From Sutcliffiella horikoshii (GTDB taxonomy: Bacteria > Bacillota > Bacilli > Bacillales > Bacillaceae_I), in assembly GCF_021991925.1 (NCBI RefSeq), contig NZ_RXZI01000002.1:682001-746000 (forward strand): 64,000 nucleotides of DNA. Direction: 5' to 3'. The position numbers and the translations under genes are program-made. Positions 57,050 through 64,000 of this stretch are shown here, one piece after another. Below the pieces are notes generated by a model, which worked only from the letters and a program-made list of their open reading frames with translations, was not told where the DNA came from and made no database searches. The number at the start of each line of letters is the position of its first letter. Positions within the stretch are counted from its first letter, which is position 1.

Positions 57050-57096
57050 AAGAAAAACACTTTTCCGCAAGCAGGGAAAAGTGTTTTTCTTTTTAA
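57050..57096 (+). terminator. yueH terminator
   Basis: AGAAAAACACTTTTCC / GGGAAAAGTGTTTTTCT. Confidence 0.85.
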
Positions 57097-57131
57097 GAGG
57101 GTATGTCGTCGATCGGTCCGTGAAAATAGGG

Positions 57132-57280
57132 ATGAGAACCTCGGTGGAGCGGATTATAGACTGGAGAAGTCTTCATATTATGTATGAGGACTTCCCTTTA
57201 GTGGATTATAGTCTAGAGAGGTCTTCATGAGAGGGATGAGGACCTCTGTGAAGAGATTTTCACTCTAGAGAGGTCCTCAT
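57132..57280. repeat. 52-bp repeat array, three units
   Basis: Units start at 57132, 57184 and 57236 (exact 52-bp steps): a 45-bp inverted-repeat body and a 7-bp spacer. The third unit has 12-bp perfect arms ATGAGGACCTCT/AGAGGTCCTCAT; the second is ATGAGGACTTC.. / ..GAGGTCTTCAT. Same layout as 15509 and 42632. Confidence 0.85.
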
Positions 57281-57329
57281 AAAAGTAGAAAGAACCATAA
57301 ATAGAAATAAGTAGTTGCTATTCTAACAA

Positions 57330-57381
57330 AATAAAACACCTTTCCAGTTGCTTAGTAGCAATCTTGGAAAGGTGTTTTTTT
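57330..57381. terminator. Terminator of the SEDS gene pair
   Basis: AAAACACCTTTCC / GGAAAGGTGTTTTTTT; usable in both directions. Confidence 0.8.
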
Positions 57382-57399
57382 ATCAATATGGTTATGAAC

Positions 57400-58566
57400 C
57401 TAGTTAAACATAAACTTCTTTGTCCGATATTTGACACTCATGACAATTCCCATGGCTATCATATTGGTCAGCAACGCGCTTCCTCCATAACTCATAAATG
57501 GAAGTGCAAGCCCTGTAATAGGCATAAGGCCGATTGTCATAGCGATGTTCTGGAATATCTGGAAAGCCAATAGACCAATAACCCCTGTTACCAGGTAAGT
57601 ACCATAAGGATTATCACAACTGATGGCAATGATGATCAAGCGATAAATCATAATAAAGTAAATGGAGATTACTAGAGTCGCTCCAACAAATCCAAATTCC
57701 TCCCCAATAAGGGCGAAAATGAAGTCCGTTTGAACCTCAGGTATACGTCCACTTTGTGATTGGACCCCTTCTAGCAATCCGCGTCCTGACACTTGGCCGG
57801 AGCCAATCCCCTTTAGGGCTTCTGTGAGCTGAAAGCCGAACGACGATGCATATTCTTCCCGCATCAACCAACCATAGATCCGCTCCAATTGGTGAGGCTT
57901 GATGAATTTGGAGAAAAGCTCAAAATGATTATTGTGCAGGTATACAAGCAAGGTCAACCCTGCCGTTCCGGCCCCGGCCAGTAAGGTTAGAATCCGCCAA
58001 GAAGCCCCGCTTATGAAGATCATGGTCACCATGATGGCTCCCACTACTAGTGCCGTCCCCAAGTCAGGTTGAAGCAGTATCAATCCGAAAGGCGGCAAAG
58101 AATAGATCAAGATTTTTATAACAACACTGATAGGTGTAACAGTCTCTAATTCGTGTTTTTCTTTGGCCCACTTGTAGATGACTCCTGCAAGCACCATAAT
58201 CAGAAATATCTTCATGAATTCCGAAGGCTGTAATAGGAAGCCCCCCAGATTGATCCAGCGTTGTGATCCGTTTCTTACGGTACCGACAAAATGGACGGCG
58301 ACTAGGAGGATCAGTCCAAGAAAATAAAAGGGAAGGGCAAGGTTTTCCAAAAGTTCATAATCAAAGAACATAACGGCAAACATAATTCCTATCCCAATGA
58401 TATACCAAATGATCTGCCGTTTTACAAAATAATACGGGTCATCAGCAAAATATTGACCCGACGCACTATAAACAGCTACTAAACTGATAATAAATAGTAA
58501 AAACAGCAGAAATAACAGCGTATAATCAATACGACTATACTCTAGCTTGTTATTTTCTGTCCCCAT
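57400..58566 (-). CDS. SEDS-family peptidoglycan polymerase (FtsW/RodA/SpoVE), downstream copy
   Basis: Polytopic membrane glycosyltransferase (388 aa, ~10 helices) that polymerises lipid II. The conserved catalytic-loop Asp is in LILLQPDLGTALV, and the C-terminal MTIGLMPITGLALPFMSYGG is the SEDS signature. It overlaps its upstream paralogue by 25 bp. RodA-like overall, but FtsW/RodA/SpoVE cannot be separated by eye; no partner PBP gene is adjacent. Confidence 0.88.
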   Translation of the reverse strand: MGTENNKLEYSRIDYTLLFLLFLLFIISLVAVYSASGQYFADDPYYFVKRQIIWYIIGIGIMFAVMFFDYELLENLALPFYFLGLILLVAVHFVGTVRNGSQRWINLGGFLLQPSEFMKIFLIMVLAGVIYKWAKEKHELETVTPISVVIKILIYSLPPFGLILLQPDLGTALVVGAIMVTMIFISGASWRILTLLAGAGTAGLTLLVYLHNNHFELFSKFIKPHQLERIYGWLMREEYASSFGFQLTEALKGIGSGQVSGRGLLEGVQSQSGRIPEVQTDFIFALIGEEFGFVGATLVISIYFIMIYRLIIIAISCDNPYGTYLVTGVIGLLAFQIFQNIAMTIGLMPITGLALPFMSYGGSALLTNMIAMGIVMSVKYRTKKFMFN

Positions 58567-59690
58567 GTTGATTCTGTCTCCTCTCTAGCTTCTCTCGCAA
58601 TGGTGGCATGTTTCGATAAGTGGACTAGAATACCTGCTGCATAAATGGTAATGAGCAGGGAAGACCCTCCATAACTGATGAATGGCAGGGTAATACCCGT
58701 TATCGGCAAGACGCCGCTTACTGCTCCTGCATTAAAAAATACTTGGCTGCTGATTTGGAAGGTAATCCCGAATGCCAGCAATTTTCCAAAGGGATCTTTT
58801 AAAGCAACGCCAATCCTTACCCCACGTATTAAAACAATCAAGTAAAGAAGGAAAAGAAAAAGCACCCCAAAAATTCCTAACTCTTCCGAAATGACGGCAA
58901 GAATAAAATCCGTATGTGCCTCAGGAAGATACCCAAGTTTATGAATTCCCTGTCCAAGGCCTCTTCCCATCAAACCAGCATCCCCAATAGCAATAAAAGA
59001 ATTCACCAATTGAAACCCAGTATCTGATTCATTGCCAAAAGGGTCGATAAAAGATGTGATCCTCTCAAGTCGGTATTTAGCAGTCGTGGCTAAAATAATG
59101 ACTGCACCAGCTGCGACGGTTCCAAGCATCAGAATATGTTTCAGCTTGGCCCCGGAGCAAATCAAAATCGCTCCGCAAGCAACCAATATAGAAGTTCCGG
59201 TACCTAGGTCCGGCTGAAGTAAAATAAGGAAAAAAACAAGTCCTAATACTGCCAAGGGAGGAGCTACCCCTTGTTTGAATTGATGGATATATGGTTGTTT
59301 TCTGGCATACACCCTTGCAAAGTAAATAACCATGACCAATTTGGCGATTTCGGAAGGCTGTATGCGAATTCCTATGTCAATCCATCTTCTGGAACCATTC
59401 ACATCAACGCCAATAAACGGAATCAATACGGCCAATAACATGAAAATAATCACTCCGACAAATAATGGAGTAAATTTCTCATAAAATTTATACTTAAGCA
59501 TGGTTGCGCCGATAAACACGGGAATTCCTATCATGAGCCAGTCTTTCTGTTTGTTGAAGAAATAGGCGTAGTCTTCGTGCTGTTCATAACCAAGCAGCAT
59601 GCCCGCACTATAAACCATGATCAACCCATATGTACATAACAGAATGATGGCTGTTATCAATATCCAATCGAGTTTTTTGAAATGTATCAT
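58542..59690 (-). CDS. SEDS-family peptidoglycan polymerase (FtsW/RodA/SpoVE), upstream copy
   Basis: A second 382-aa SEDS protein in tandem. Catalytic-loop motif LILLQPDLGTGTS and C-terminal VSGVLPITGITLPFISYGGS are intact. The tail (REAREETESTWGQKITS) overlaps the start of the next gene. Tandem, overlapping paralogues suggest coordinated expression and divided roles. Confidence 0.88.
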   Translation of the reverse strand: MIHFKKLDWILITAIILLCTYGLIMVYSAGMLLGYEQHEDYAYFFNKQKDWLMIGIPVFIGATMLKYKFYEKFTPLFVGVIIFMLLAVLIPFIGVDVNGSRRWIDIGIRIQPSEIAKLVMVIYFARVYARKQPYIHQFKQGVAPPLAVLGLVFFLILLQPDLGTGTSILVACGAILICSGAKLKHILMLGTVAAGAVIILATTAKYRLERITSFIDPFGNESDTGFQLVNSFIAIGDAGLMGRGLGQGIHKLGYLPEAHTDFILAVISEELGIFGVLFLFLLYLIVLIRGVRIGVALKDPFGKLLAFGITFQISSQVFFNAGAVSGVLPITGITLPFISYGGSSLLITIYAAGILVHLSKHATIAREAREETESTWGQKITS

Positions 59691-59949
59691 TTTCTAGTAC
59701 TCCTTTAAAAAAGGGCTGTTCTTGCATCTTTTTATATTTTGGTAGATTTTGTTTAGCCGGAGATGAAAAGATTCTCCCAATATAATTATACAATACAATA
59801 GCATTACAAAGATATTGGGAATATGTGAAACTTATGTAACATAAACGTTGTTCATTTACTCCAGTAATCCTTTTTTCTTCAGGTGTTTGCTTATCCGGAG
59901 GTCGGTCGCTTGAGTTAGAAGATAAGTCCACCAGGTACCCTCTGGGGAG
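59691..59949. other. Upstream region of the SEDS pair
   Basis: About 260 bp presumed to hold the promoter on the minus strand. No gene supported. Confidence 0.4.
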
Positions 59950-60141
59950 TGTCCGAAATTCTCCCAATGGTTTAAATGTCCGAAGTTTTACGGTTCTTGT
60001 CCAAAATTGGACCTAAAGTGTCTGAACGAGATCTGAAGTGTCCAAACACCGTGGATTGCTGTCCGAACCATGCTTTTCATTTGTCCGAACAACTCCTTAA
60101 AGCTTCAAGAAATGGCTGAACCTAACAGAGGAGTGTCCGAA
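59950..60141 (-). repeat. 21-bp-period array of octamer TTCGGACA (9 units, minus strand)
   Basis: TGTCCGAA or variants (TGTCCAAA, TGTCTGAA, TGGCTGAA) begin at 59950, 59977, 59998, 60019, 60039, 60060, 60082, 60113 and 60134. Steps are 27, 21, 21, 20, 21, 22, 31 and 21 bp. It mirrors the 3311-3519 array and points the same way as the upstream minus-strand ABC gene. Confidence 0.8.
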
Positions 60142-60267
60142 GGCTTTTTTAAGCAAATAAAAAATTGTTTTCTATAAGATTTTTTCGTATACCTTGCGAC
60201 ACCTATTGAAATCAACCACTAAAAACCTACCTATCTATAGTCCACTCCCGCACAGTTTCAAAAAAAC
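60142..60267. other. Gap between array and ABC gene terminator
   Basis: AT-rich; nothing recognised. Confidence 0.4.
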
Positions 60268-60298
60268 AAAAAGAAGCTAGTTGATGGTAGCTTCTTTT
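60268..60298 (-). terminator. Terminator overlapping the end of the ABC ATPase gene
   Basis: Minus-strand AAAAGAAGCTA, loop, TAGCTTCTTTTTG. The first arm encodes the last codons (KEA). Confidence 0.75.
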
Positions 60299-61149
60299 GA
60301 GTATTTTCTGATGAAGAATGCATCTTCCATGGTGGGGGCGGTTGGTTCGAACCCGAGGGAGGGCTTTGTCTTGCTGGCACAGCGAACGATGAGTTTGTCT
60401 TTCATACGGCCAGCATAAACAATCAAATGGTTTTTAGAGAATTCGTTATAGTATTCCTCGTGGACTTCCCCGATCCATATCGGTAGTGGCAGTCCATGCC
60501 TCCACATCGTTTTACTTCCAAAAAATTGGACATTCCCTTTGTTCATCCATAAGACATCGTGGCAGATTGGCCCCCATTCGTTCAATTCATGGGTAGCAAC
60601 AAGGATGACACAGTGTGGAGCAAGTTCTGCTATATAGTTTAACAAACTTTTCCGTTCATGGATATCCAAGAAGTTAAGTGGTTCATCAAGAAAAATATAG
60701 CTTGGTTTCCCAAGAAAAGCCTGTGCCAATGCTAAGCGTTGCTGCATTCCTTGGGAGAGCTTTTTTACTTTTGTTTTCTGTACATCCTCCAGGTGGAAGA
60801 CCTTCAATAGTTCCTGTGTTTGCCTTCTTGAAAAGTCCTTACTCAATCCTTTTAGCTGCGACATATACAGAAGCAACTTTACAGGGGTGAAATCTGGATA
60901 GAGCTCGATGCCCGTCGGGACAAAGCCTATTTTACTTCTTACCGCTACAAGGTTTGAATCCATTGTATCTTTTTTGTAGGTAATGGTTCCCCTTGGGGCC
61001 TTGTTGGCGGTAGCCAGAAGATGAAGGAGCGTCGACTTTCCTGAACCATTATTCCCTACAAGGATGGTGATCCCATTCTGAAGGGTCAACTCTTCAATAG
61101 TTAAAGAAAAGTCTTTGTATTTCCAGACAATGTCTTGAATCTGTATCAT
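60277..61149 (-). CDS. ABC transporter ATP-binding protein
   Basis: A 290-aa ABC-2 type ATPase. Walker A VGNNGSGKSTLL, signature KLSQGMQQRLALAQAF, Walker B SYIFLDEPLNFLD, H-loop VATHELNEW. The C-terminal ~80 aa are an extra regulatory-looking extension. It lies 14 bp after the 270-aa membrane gene. Substrate unknown; ABC-2 ATPases beside ECF sigma factors often serve peptide or bacteriocin export. Confidence 0.88.
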   Translation of the reverse strand: MIQIQDIVWKYKDFSLTIEELTLQNGITILVGNNGSGKSTLLHLLATANKAPRGTITYKKDTMDSNLVAVRSKIGFVPTGIELYPDFTPVKLLLYMSQLKGLSKDFSRRQTQELLKVFHLEDVQKTKVKKLSQGMQQRLALAQAFLGKPSYIFLDEPLNFLDIHERKSLLNYIAELAPHCVILVATHELNEWGPICHDVLWMNKGNVQFFGSKTMWRHGLPLPIWIGEVHEEYYNEFSKNHLIVYAGRMKDKLIVRCASKTKPSLGFEPTAPTMEDAFFIRKYSKEATIN

Positions 61150-61163
61150 TTTATCGCCTCAAT

Positions 61164-61976
61164 CTAACGAAACATGGTTTGTAATTCCAAACTCTTCTTG
61201 TATGAAAGATATAGTAGTAATGCTCCTAGTAGAACAAATGCTCCCTGAATGCCTGCTACTTGGGTATAAGTTAATGTCATAAATGTGCCTGGTGAAGCCT
61301 GGTACATAAATGCAGCCATCATCAACCCGATCCAGCACGCCATTCCTAAGGCAAGTCCTTTTTTTACTCCTTTTCGCATCATGACATAAGCGATTATCCC
61401 ATAAATAAGTAAGGCAGGTGCTATCCAGTGCAACAAAAATGGGAGTAATTTAAAGTGGTCCATATTAAAGCTTAGATAAATAGAACTGACAATCCCCATG
61501 ACCATATTCATGGCCAGAATGATCACCATTCGACTTAGTAACAACAAAGCAGGTGGGAAAGGAGTGATACCTTCAATGGTGCGCATCTGCTTGTTCCATG
61601 TTTGATAGGTATAGAAAACTCCAACGAGCATGGATAGTGGAATGGCAAACTGATAAAAAAGGATTGCTTCGTTTAATATATAGTTGGATGAAAAGAGTGT
61701 AAGCATAACAAAGATTAATGTGCTTGCCACCCAAAAATGCCACTGGTAAAAGGATACTTGTGCCTTAAGTTGAGAAAGAAAGCTTGGCCTCTGGACCATT
61801 TGATAGCCAAGGTCCTCAGCAGTTTCTTTTCCAATCTCATTGAATGCAGGTTGCAAAGCAGCCAGTAATGCCTTTGTGTCCTGACTGGATGGCGTTTTGA
61901 CTACATATGAAGAAAACATGTCTTTCATTTCATCTTCTAGTTGATACAGCTCTTGATCTTGATTGTGTTCCTTCAT
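61164..61976 (-). CDS. Six-helix membrane protein, possible anti-sigma or ABC partner
   Basis: A 270-aa protein: about 90 soluble, acidic N-terminal residues (MKEHNQDQELYQLEDEMKDM) followed by about six hydrophobic helices. No family recognised. It starts 47 bp inside the sigma-factor gene, tight coupling often seen for anti-sigma factors. Equally it could be the permease of the downstream ATPase. Confidence 0.72.
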   Translation of the reverse strand: MKEHNQDQELYQLEDEMKDMFSSYVVKTPSSQDTKALLAALQPAFNEIGKETAEDLGYQMVQRPSFLSQLKAQVSFYQWHFWVASTLIFVMLTLFSSNYILNEAILFYQFAIPLSMLVGVFYTYQTWNKQMRTIEGITPFPPALLLLSRMVIILAMNMVMGIVSSIYLSFNMDHFKLLPFLLHWIAPALLIYGIIAYVMMRKGVKKGLALGMACWIGLMMAAFMYQASPGTFMTLTYTQVAGIQGAFVLLGALLLYLSYKKSLELQTMFR

Positions 61977-62535
61977 TATTCTCCGCCTCCTTTTCCGCTT
62001 CTTGAGATAATACCCCTTTAAGCTTCTTTAATGCGTGAAACAGGTTCGATTTGACCGTACCTAGAGGTAGGTCTAGGATTTCTGCGATTTCCTTCAGTTT
62101 CATATCTTGATAGAAGCGTAATGTGACCACCTGTTGTTGAGTTTCTGATAGGTTTTTCAGTGAGTTCAAAATTTCTTTTCTCGTCTCCTGCCGCTCGTAT
62201 ATTTCAATGACGGAAGCCTGTTGGTCTACCGTTACAGGCATTTCTTCTTTCGCAGTATCCTCTGAGCGATATTGGGCGCTCCGCCAGTAATCTTTGCAGA
62301 TATTCGAGGCCACCCTATAAAGCCAAGCTTTGGGATAGGTTGGTATCTGTTTGTTCTGTAGCTGTTTCAATAACCGGATAAACGTTTCCTGCACCACGTC
62401 CTCGGCCTTTTTTGAATCCTTCAACAGCCTTTCAATATATTGATGAATGGCTACATGGTATCTATGCACAAAGGCTTCAAAGGCAGCCTGGTCACCATTG
62501 GCCATTTGTTCAAGGAGCTGTTCATCACTTATCAT
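61930..62535 (-). CDS. ECF-type RNA polymerase sigma factor
   Basis: A 201-aa sigma-70 family group IV factor. Region 2: DVVQETFIRLLKQL and PKAWLYRVASNICKDYWR. Region 4: LSETQQQVVTLRFYQDMKLK with the HTH EIAEILDLPLGTVKSNLFHA. ATG 62535 overlaps the preceding stop by 4 bp (ATGA). The C-terminal ~25 residues are charged and overlap the next gene. Setting resembles B. subtilis sigY-yxlCDEFG. Confidence 0.9.
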   Translation of the reverse strand: MISDEQLLEQMANGDQAAFEAFVHRYHVAIHQYIERLLKDSKKAEDVVQETFIRLLKQLQNKQIPTYPKAWLYRVASNICKDYWRSAQYRSEDTAKEEMPVTVDQQASVIEIYERQETRKEILNSLKNLSETQQQVVTLRFYQDMKLKEIAEILDLPLGTVKSNLFHALKKLKGVLSQEAEKEAENNEGTQSRSRAVSTRR

Positions 62536-64000
62536 CGCATTCCCCCACTTTCAAACGTGCGATTCCAATAGGTCATCCACTCTTTATAAGTAAATGACTG
62601 TTTATTGTTTACTTGAATATCTTGATAAACATCTTTGAGTAACTTTTTTACCTCTTCCATATTGCCTTTTTCTATTTCTTTGGCAACCATCAAGACCACC
62701 TGGTCGCTATAGAGAAGGTGATTCGCATCGATCAGTTCATCGAATTTCTCCAGTGTCGTCTTTTCTCCCGAAGAAGACATCCAGTTAATATGAGAGACGG
62801 TCGATAGGAAGTAGAATTGAGTCCCATTGAATTGATCAAATTCTTCCCACTCAAAGTTGTAGTAATCCTTGTAAAATACAAGAAGATACGATTCGATAAT
62901 AGACTTCATTACAGATTCCTCGGAATAATAGGAGGAATGGGAAGAACGGTGTCCAAAAAGCATAAAAGTCAATAGCTGTGTCTTCAAATCTGTCATGGTG
63001 TTATTTATCACGTTTCCATCAGCTATTTGAACATAGGTTTGGAGGCTATCATCAAAAAAAACCGCTTCATCAAAATGATTAAAATAATAAGTTTCAGCTC
63101 CTACAATGGTAAGAGAGGGGATGTATGCGAGTTTCATGCTATATTGCAAGTGCCCACCCAACCAACGATTGAAATAATCCTCTACCTTTGCCATGTCAGA
63201 AAGCTGTTGTTCAAGTCTATGGATGTTTTCTTCTTTGGCTATGATGGAAAAAGGCAGATTCTCCTTGCTTTCCACAAGCCCTTTATTGGATAAAAGCGTA
63301 ACTCCCTTTGCATCTTTGCTTTTAAAAACCTGAGAATCGTCCGTTTCCACGAGGCTTTCATGACTCGTACTAAAAACATCTTGAGCAAAGTTTCTCAATG
63401 TCACCTTATAGTCTGAAAGCGGTAGTTGCTGGTTCAACTCGATATGACGGTTGAAATGGATGGTATTTATATATTCCTCCGTTTCCGTATCGATGGAAGT
63501 ATAAATAGGATAATCACCTGGGAGGGGGTACCACCCGATATAAGACGGAAAATACATATCCTTTTTATCCAAGAAAGCGAAGTATTTTTCTTTTCCATAT
63601 AACGGGCCCCACTCGTGAAGACTGCCTGAGTAGTTCACTTCCAACTTATTTATTTCGTGTTGTCCCACTTCAGGAAGCGTAATCAGGTGCTCTTTTTTTA
63701 CAAAGTCCGTCTCCACCCCATTCCATATAATGGATTCCACTTCAAATGTGGGATAAAGGGAAAACCGGATGGGGAGCTCTTCTTTCTTTTTAGGTATATT
63801 CATCGTTGCATGAACGGCTATCTTGGAGTTACCAATCCGCTCCATCTCAATTGTATAACTATCCACTTCGTAAAATTCACCGACTGTATTAAGACGTTCT
63901 CCGGTTTTATTATTGTAATGATCAACCGCACCAGTTCTCAATTGATCATAGTGATCAATCCGGTCCGCCCAGAAAGTACCGTATGGGATAAAGGAGGCAA
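62532..64000 (-). CDS. ABC-2-type permease C-terminal domain / degenerate M1-like protein (5' partial)
   Basis: The frame is open through the right window edge, where it reads ASFIPYGTFWADRIDHYDQL before the TTG at 63941, so the true start is outside. At least 489 aa are soluble, with beta-rich then helical character as in the extracytoplasmic part of ABC permeases fused to M1-peptidase-like domains. I see no HExxH zinc motif, so catalysis is doubtful. Its stop overlaps the sigma-factor start, placing the sigma gene inside an ABC operon. Confidence 0.6.
   Translation of the reverse strand, partial: ASFIPYGTFWADRIDHYDQLRTGAVDHYNNKTGERLNTVGEFYEVDSYTIEMERIGNSKIAVHATMNIPKKKEELPIRFSLYPTFEVESIIWNGVETDFVKKEHLITLPEVGQHEINKLEVNYSGSLHEWGPLYGKEKYFAFLDKKDMYFPSYIGWYPLPGDYPIYTSIDTETEEYINTIHFNRHIELNQQLPLSDYKVTLRNFAQDVFSTSHESLVETDDSQVFKSKDAKGVTLLSNKGLVESKENLPFSIIAKEENIHRLEQQLSDMAKVEDYFNRWLGGHLQYSMKLAYIPSLTIVGAETYYFNHFDEAVFFDDSLQTYVQIADGNVINNTMTDLKTQLLTFMLFGHRSSHSSYYSEESVMKSIIESYLLVFYKDYYNFEWEEFDQFNGTQFYFLSTVSHINWMSSSGEKTTLEKFDELIDANHLLYSDQVVLMVAKEIEKGNMEEVKKLLKDVYQDIQVNNKQSFTYKEWMTYWNRTFESGGMR

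Noticed and set aside
62532-64000. Active M1 aminopeptidase
   Set aside because: No HExxH motif in the visible ~489 residues.

Overview
The window looks like chromosomal DNA of a low-GC, spore-forming member of the Bacillaceae. Gene content and order follow the Bacillus subtilis yus/yur - yun - yut - yum - yui - yue stretch: metNIQ, yurZ, sufCDSUB, yunFDC, lytH, lipA, yutCDEFGH, hom-thrC-thrB, yutI, yuzD, yutJ, yuzB, yutK, dapF, yutM, yumC, yumB, yuiABC, yuiD, pepA, yuiF, bioY, yueH. Sporulation or germination genes (a gerA-type operon, yutH, a YhcN/YlaJ lipoprotein) support an endospore former. The closest genus cannot be fixed without a search.

Layout. 1-2.7 kb: methionine ABC importer (metN cut by the window start), its terminator interrupted by a small insertion-like element. 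2.8-9.9 kb: yurZ, a 21-bp-period motif array, repeats, then the sufCDSUB Fe-S assembly operon. 9.9-15.8 kb: a three-gene membrane/regulator operon (DUF817, HTH, DUF2975), a ger operon whose gerC cistron carries an in-frame stop, a decayed second copy of the DUF2975 gene and a 52-bp tandem array. 15.8-24.7 kb: membrane protein, yunF-yunD-yunC, an HD-GYP protein, a lysine riboswitch driving an NhaC-type lysine transporter (LysW), and a sodium symporter with a 31-residue partner (MetS type). 24.8-33.6 kb: LytH, LipA, the yut cluster and a 2-hydroxyacid dehydrogenase. 33.6-45.1 kb: threonine operon, NifU-domain scaffold, NDH-2-like enzymes, nucleoside transporter, DapF, A-type Fe-S carrier. 45.1-57 kb: yumC, yumB behind two Rex-like sites, Nudix, yuiA-D, PepA, YuiF, BioY behind a BirA-like site, YueH. 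57.3-64 kb: two tandem SEDS (FtsW/RodA-type) genes, a second 21-bp-period array, and a translationally coupled ECF sigma / ABC transporter operon whose first gene runs off the window.

Themes. Fe-S biology recurs: SufCDSUB, YutI, YutM and LipA make, carry or consume clusters, and YumB, YutJ and YumC handle redox cofactors. Amino-acid and cofactor uptake genes show visible regulation (lysine riboswitch, BirA-like site, strong sigma-A promoters).

The least ordinary content is intergenic. Two arrays of an octamer near TTCGGACA repeat about every 21 bp, with 31-32 bp steps, at opposite ends of the window. Three arrays share one 52-bp unit made of a 45-bp inverted-repeat body plus a 7-bp spacer, and arm sequences change between loci while staying complementary. 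Two MITE-like families (about 220 bp and about 183 bp) are present, each with one copy flanked by a 9-10 bp direct repeat; one of these sits inside the metQ terminator loop. A paired GGGGTCAGACCCC hairpin element occurs twice, once in the hom leader. No CRISPR array, tRNA or rRNA was recognised.
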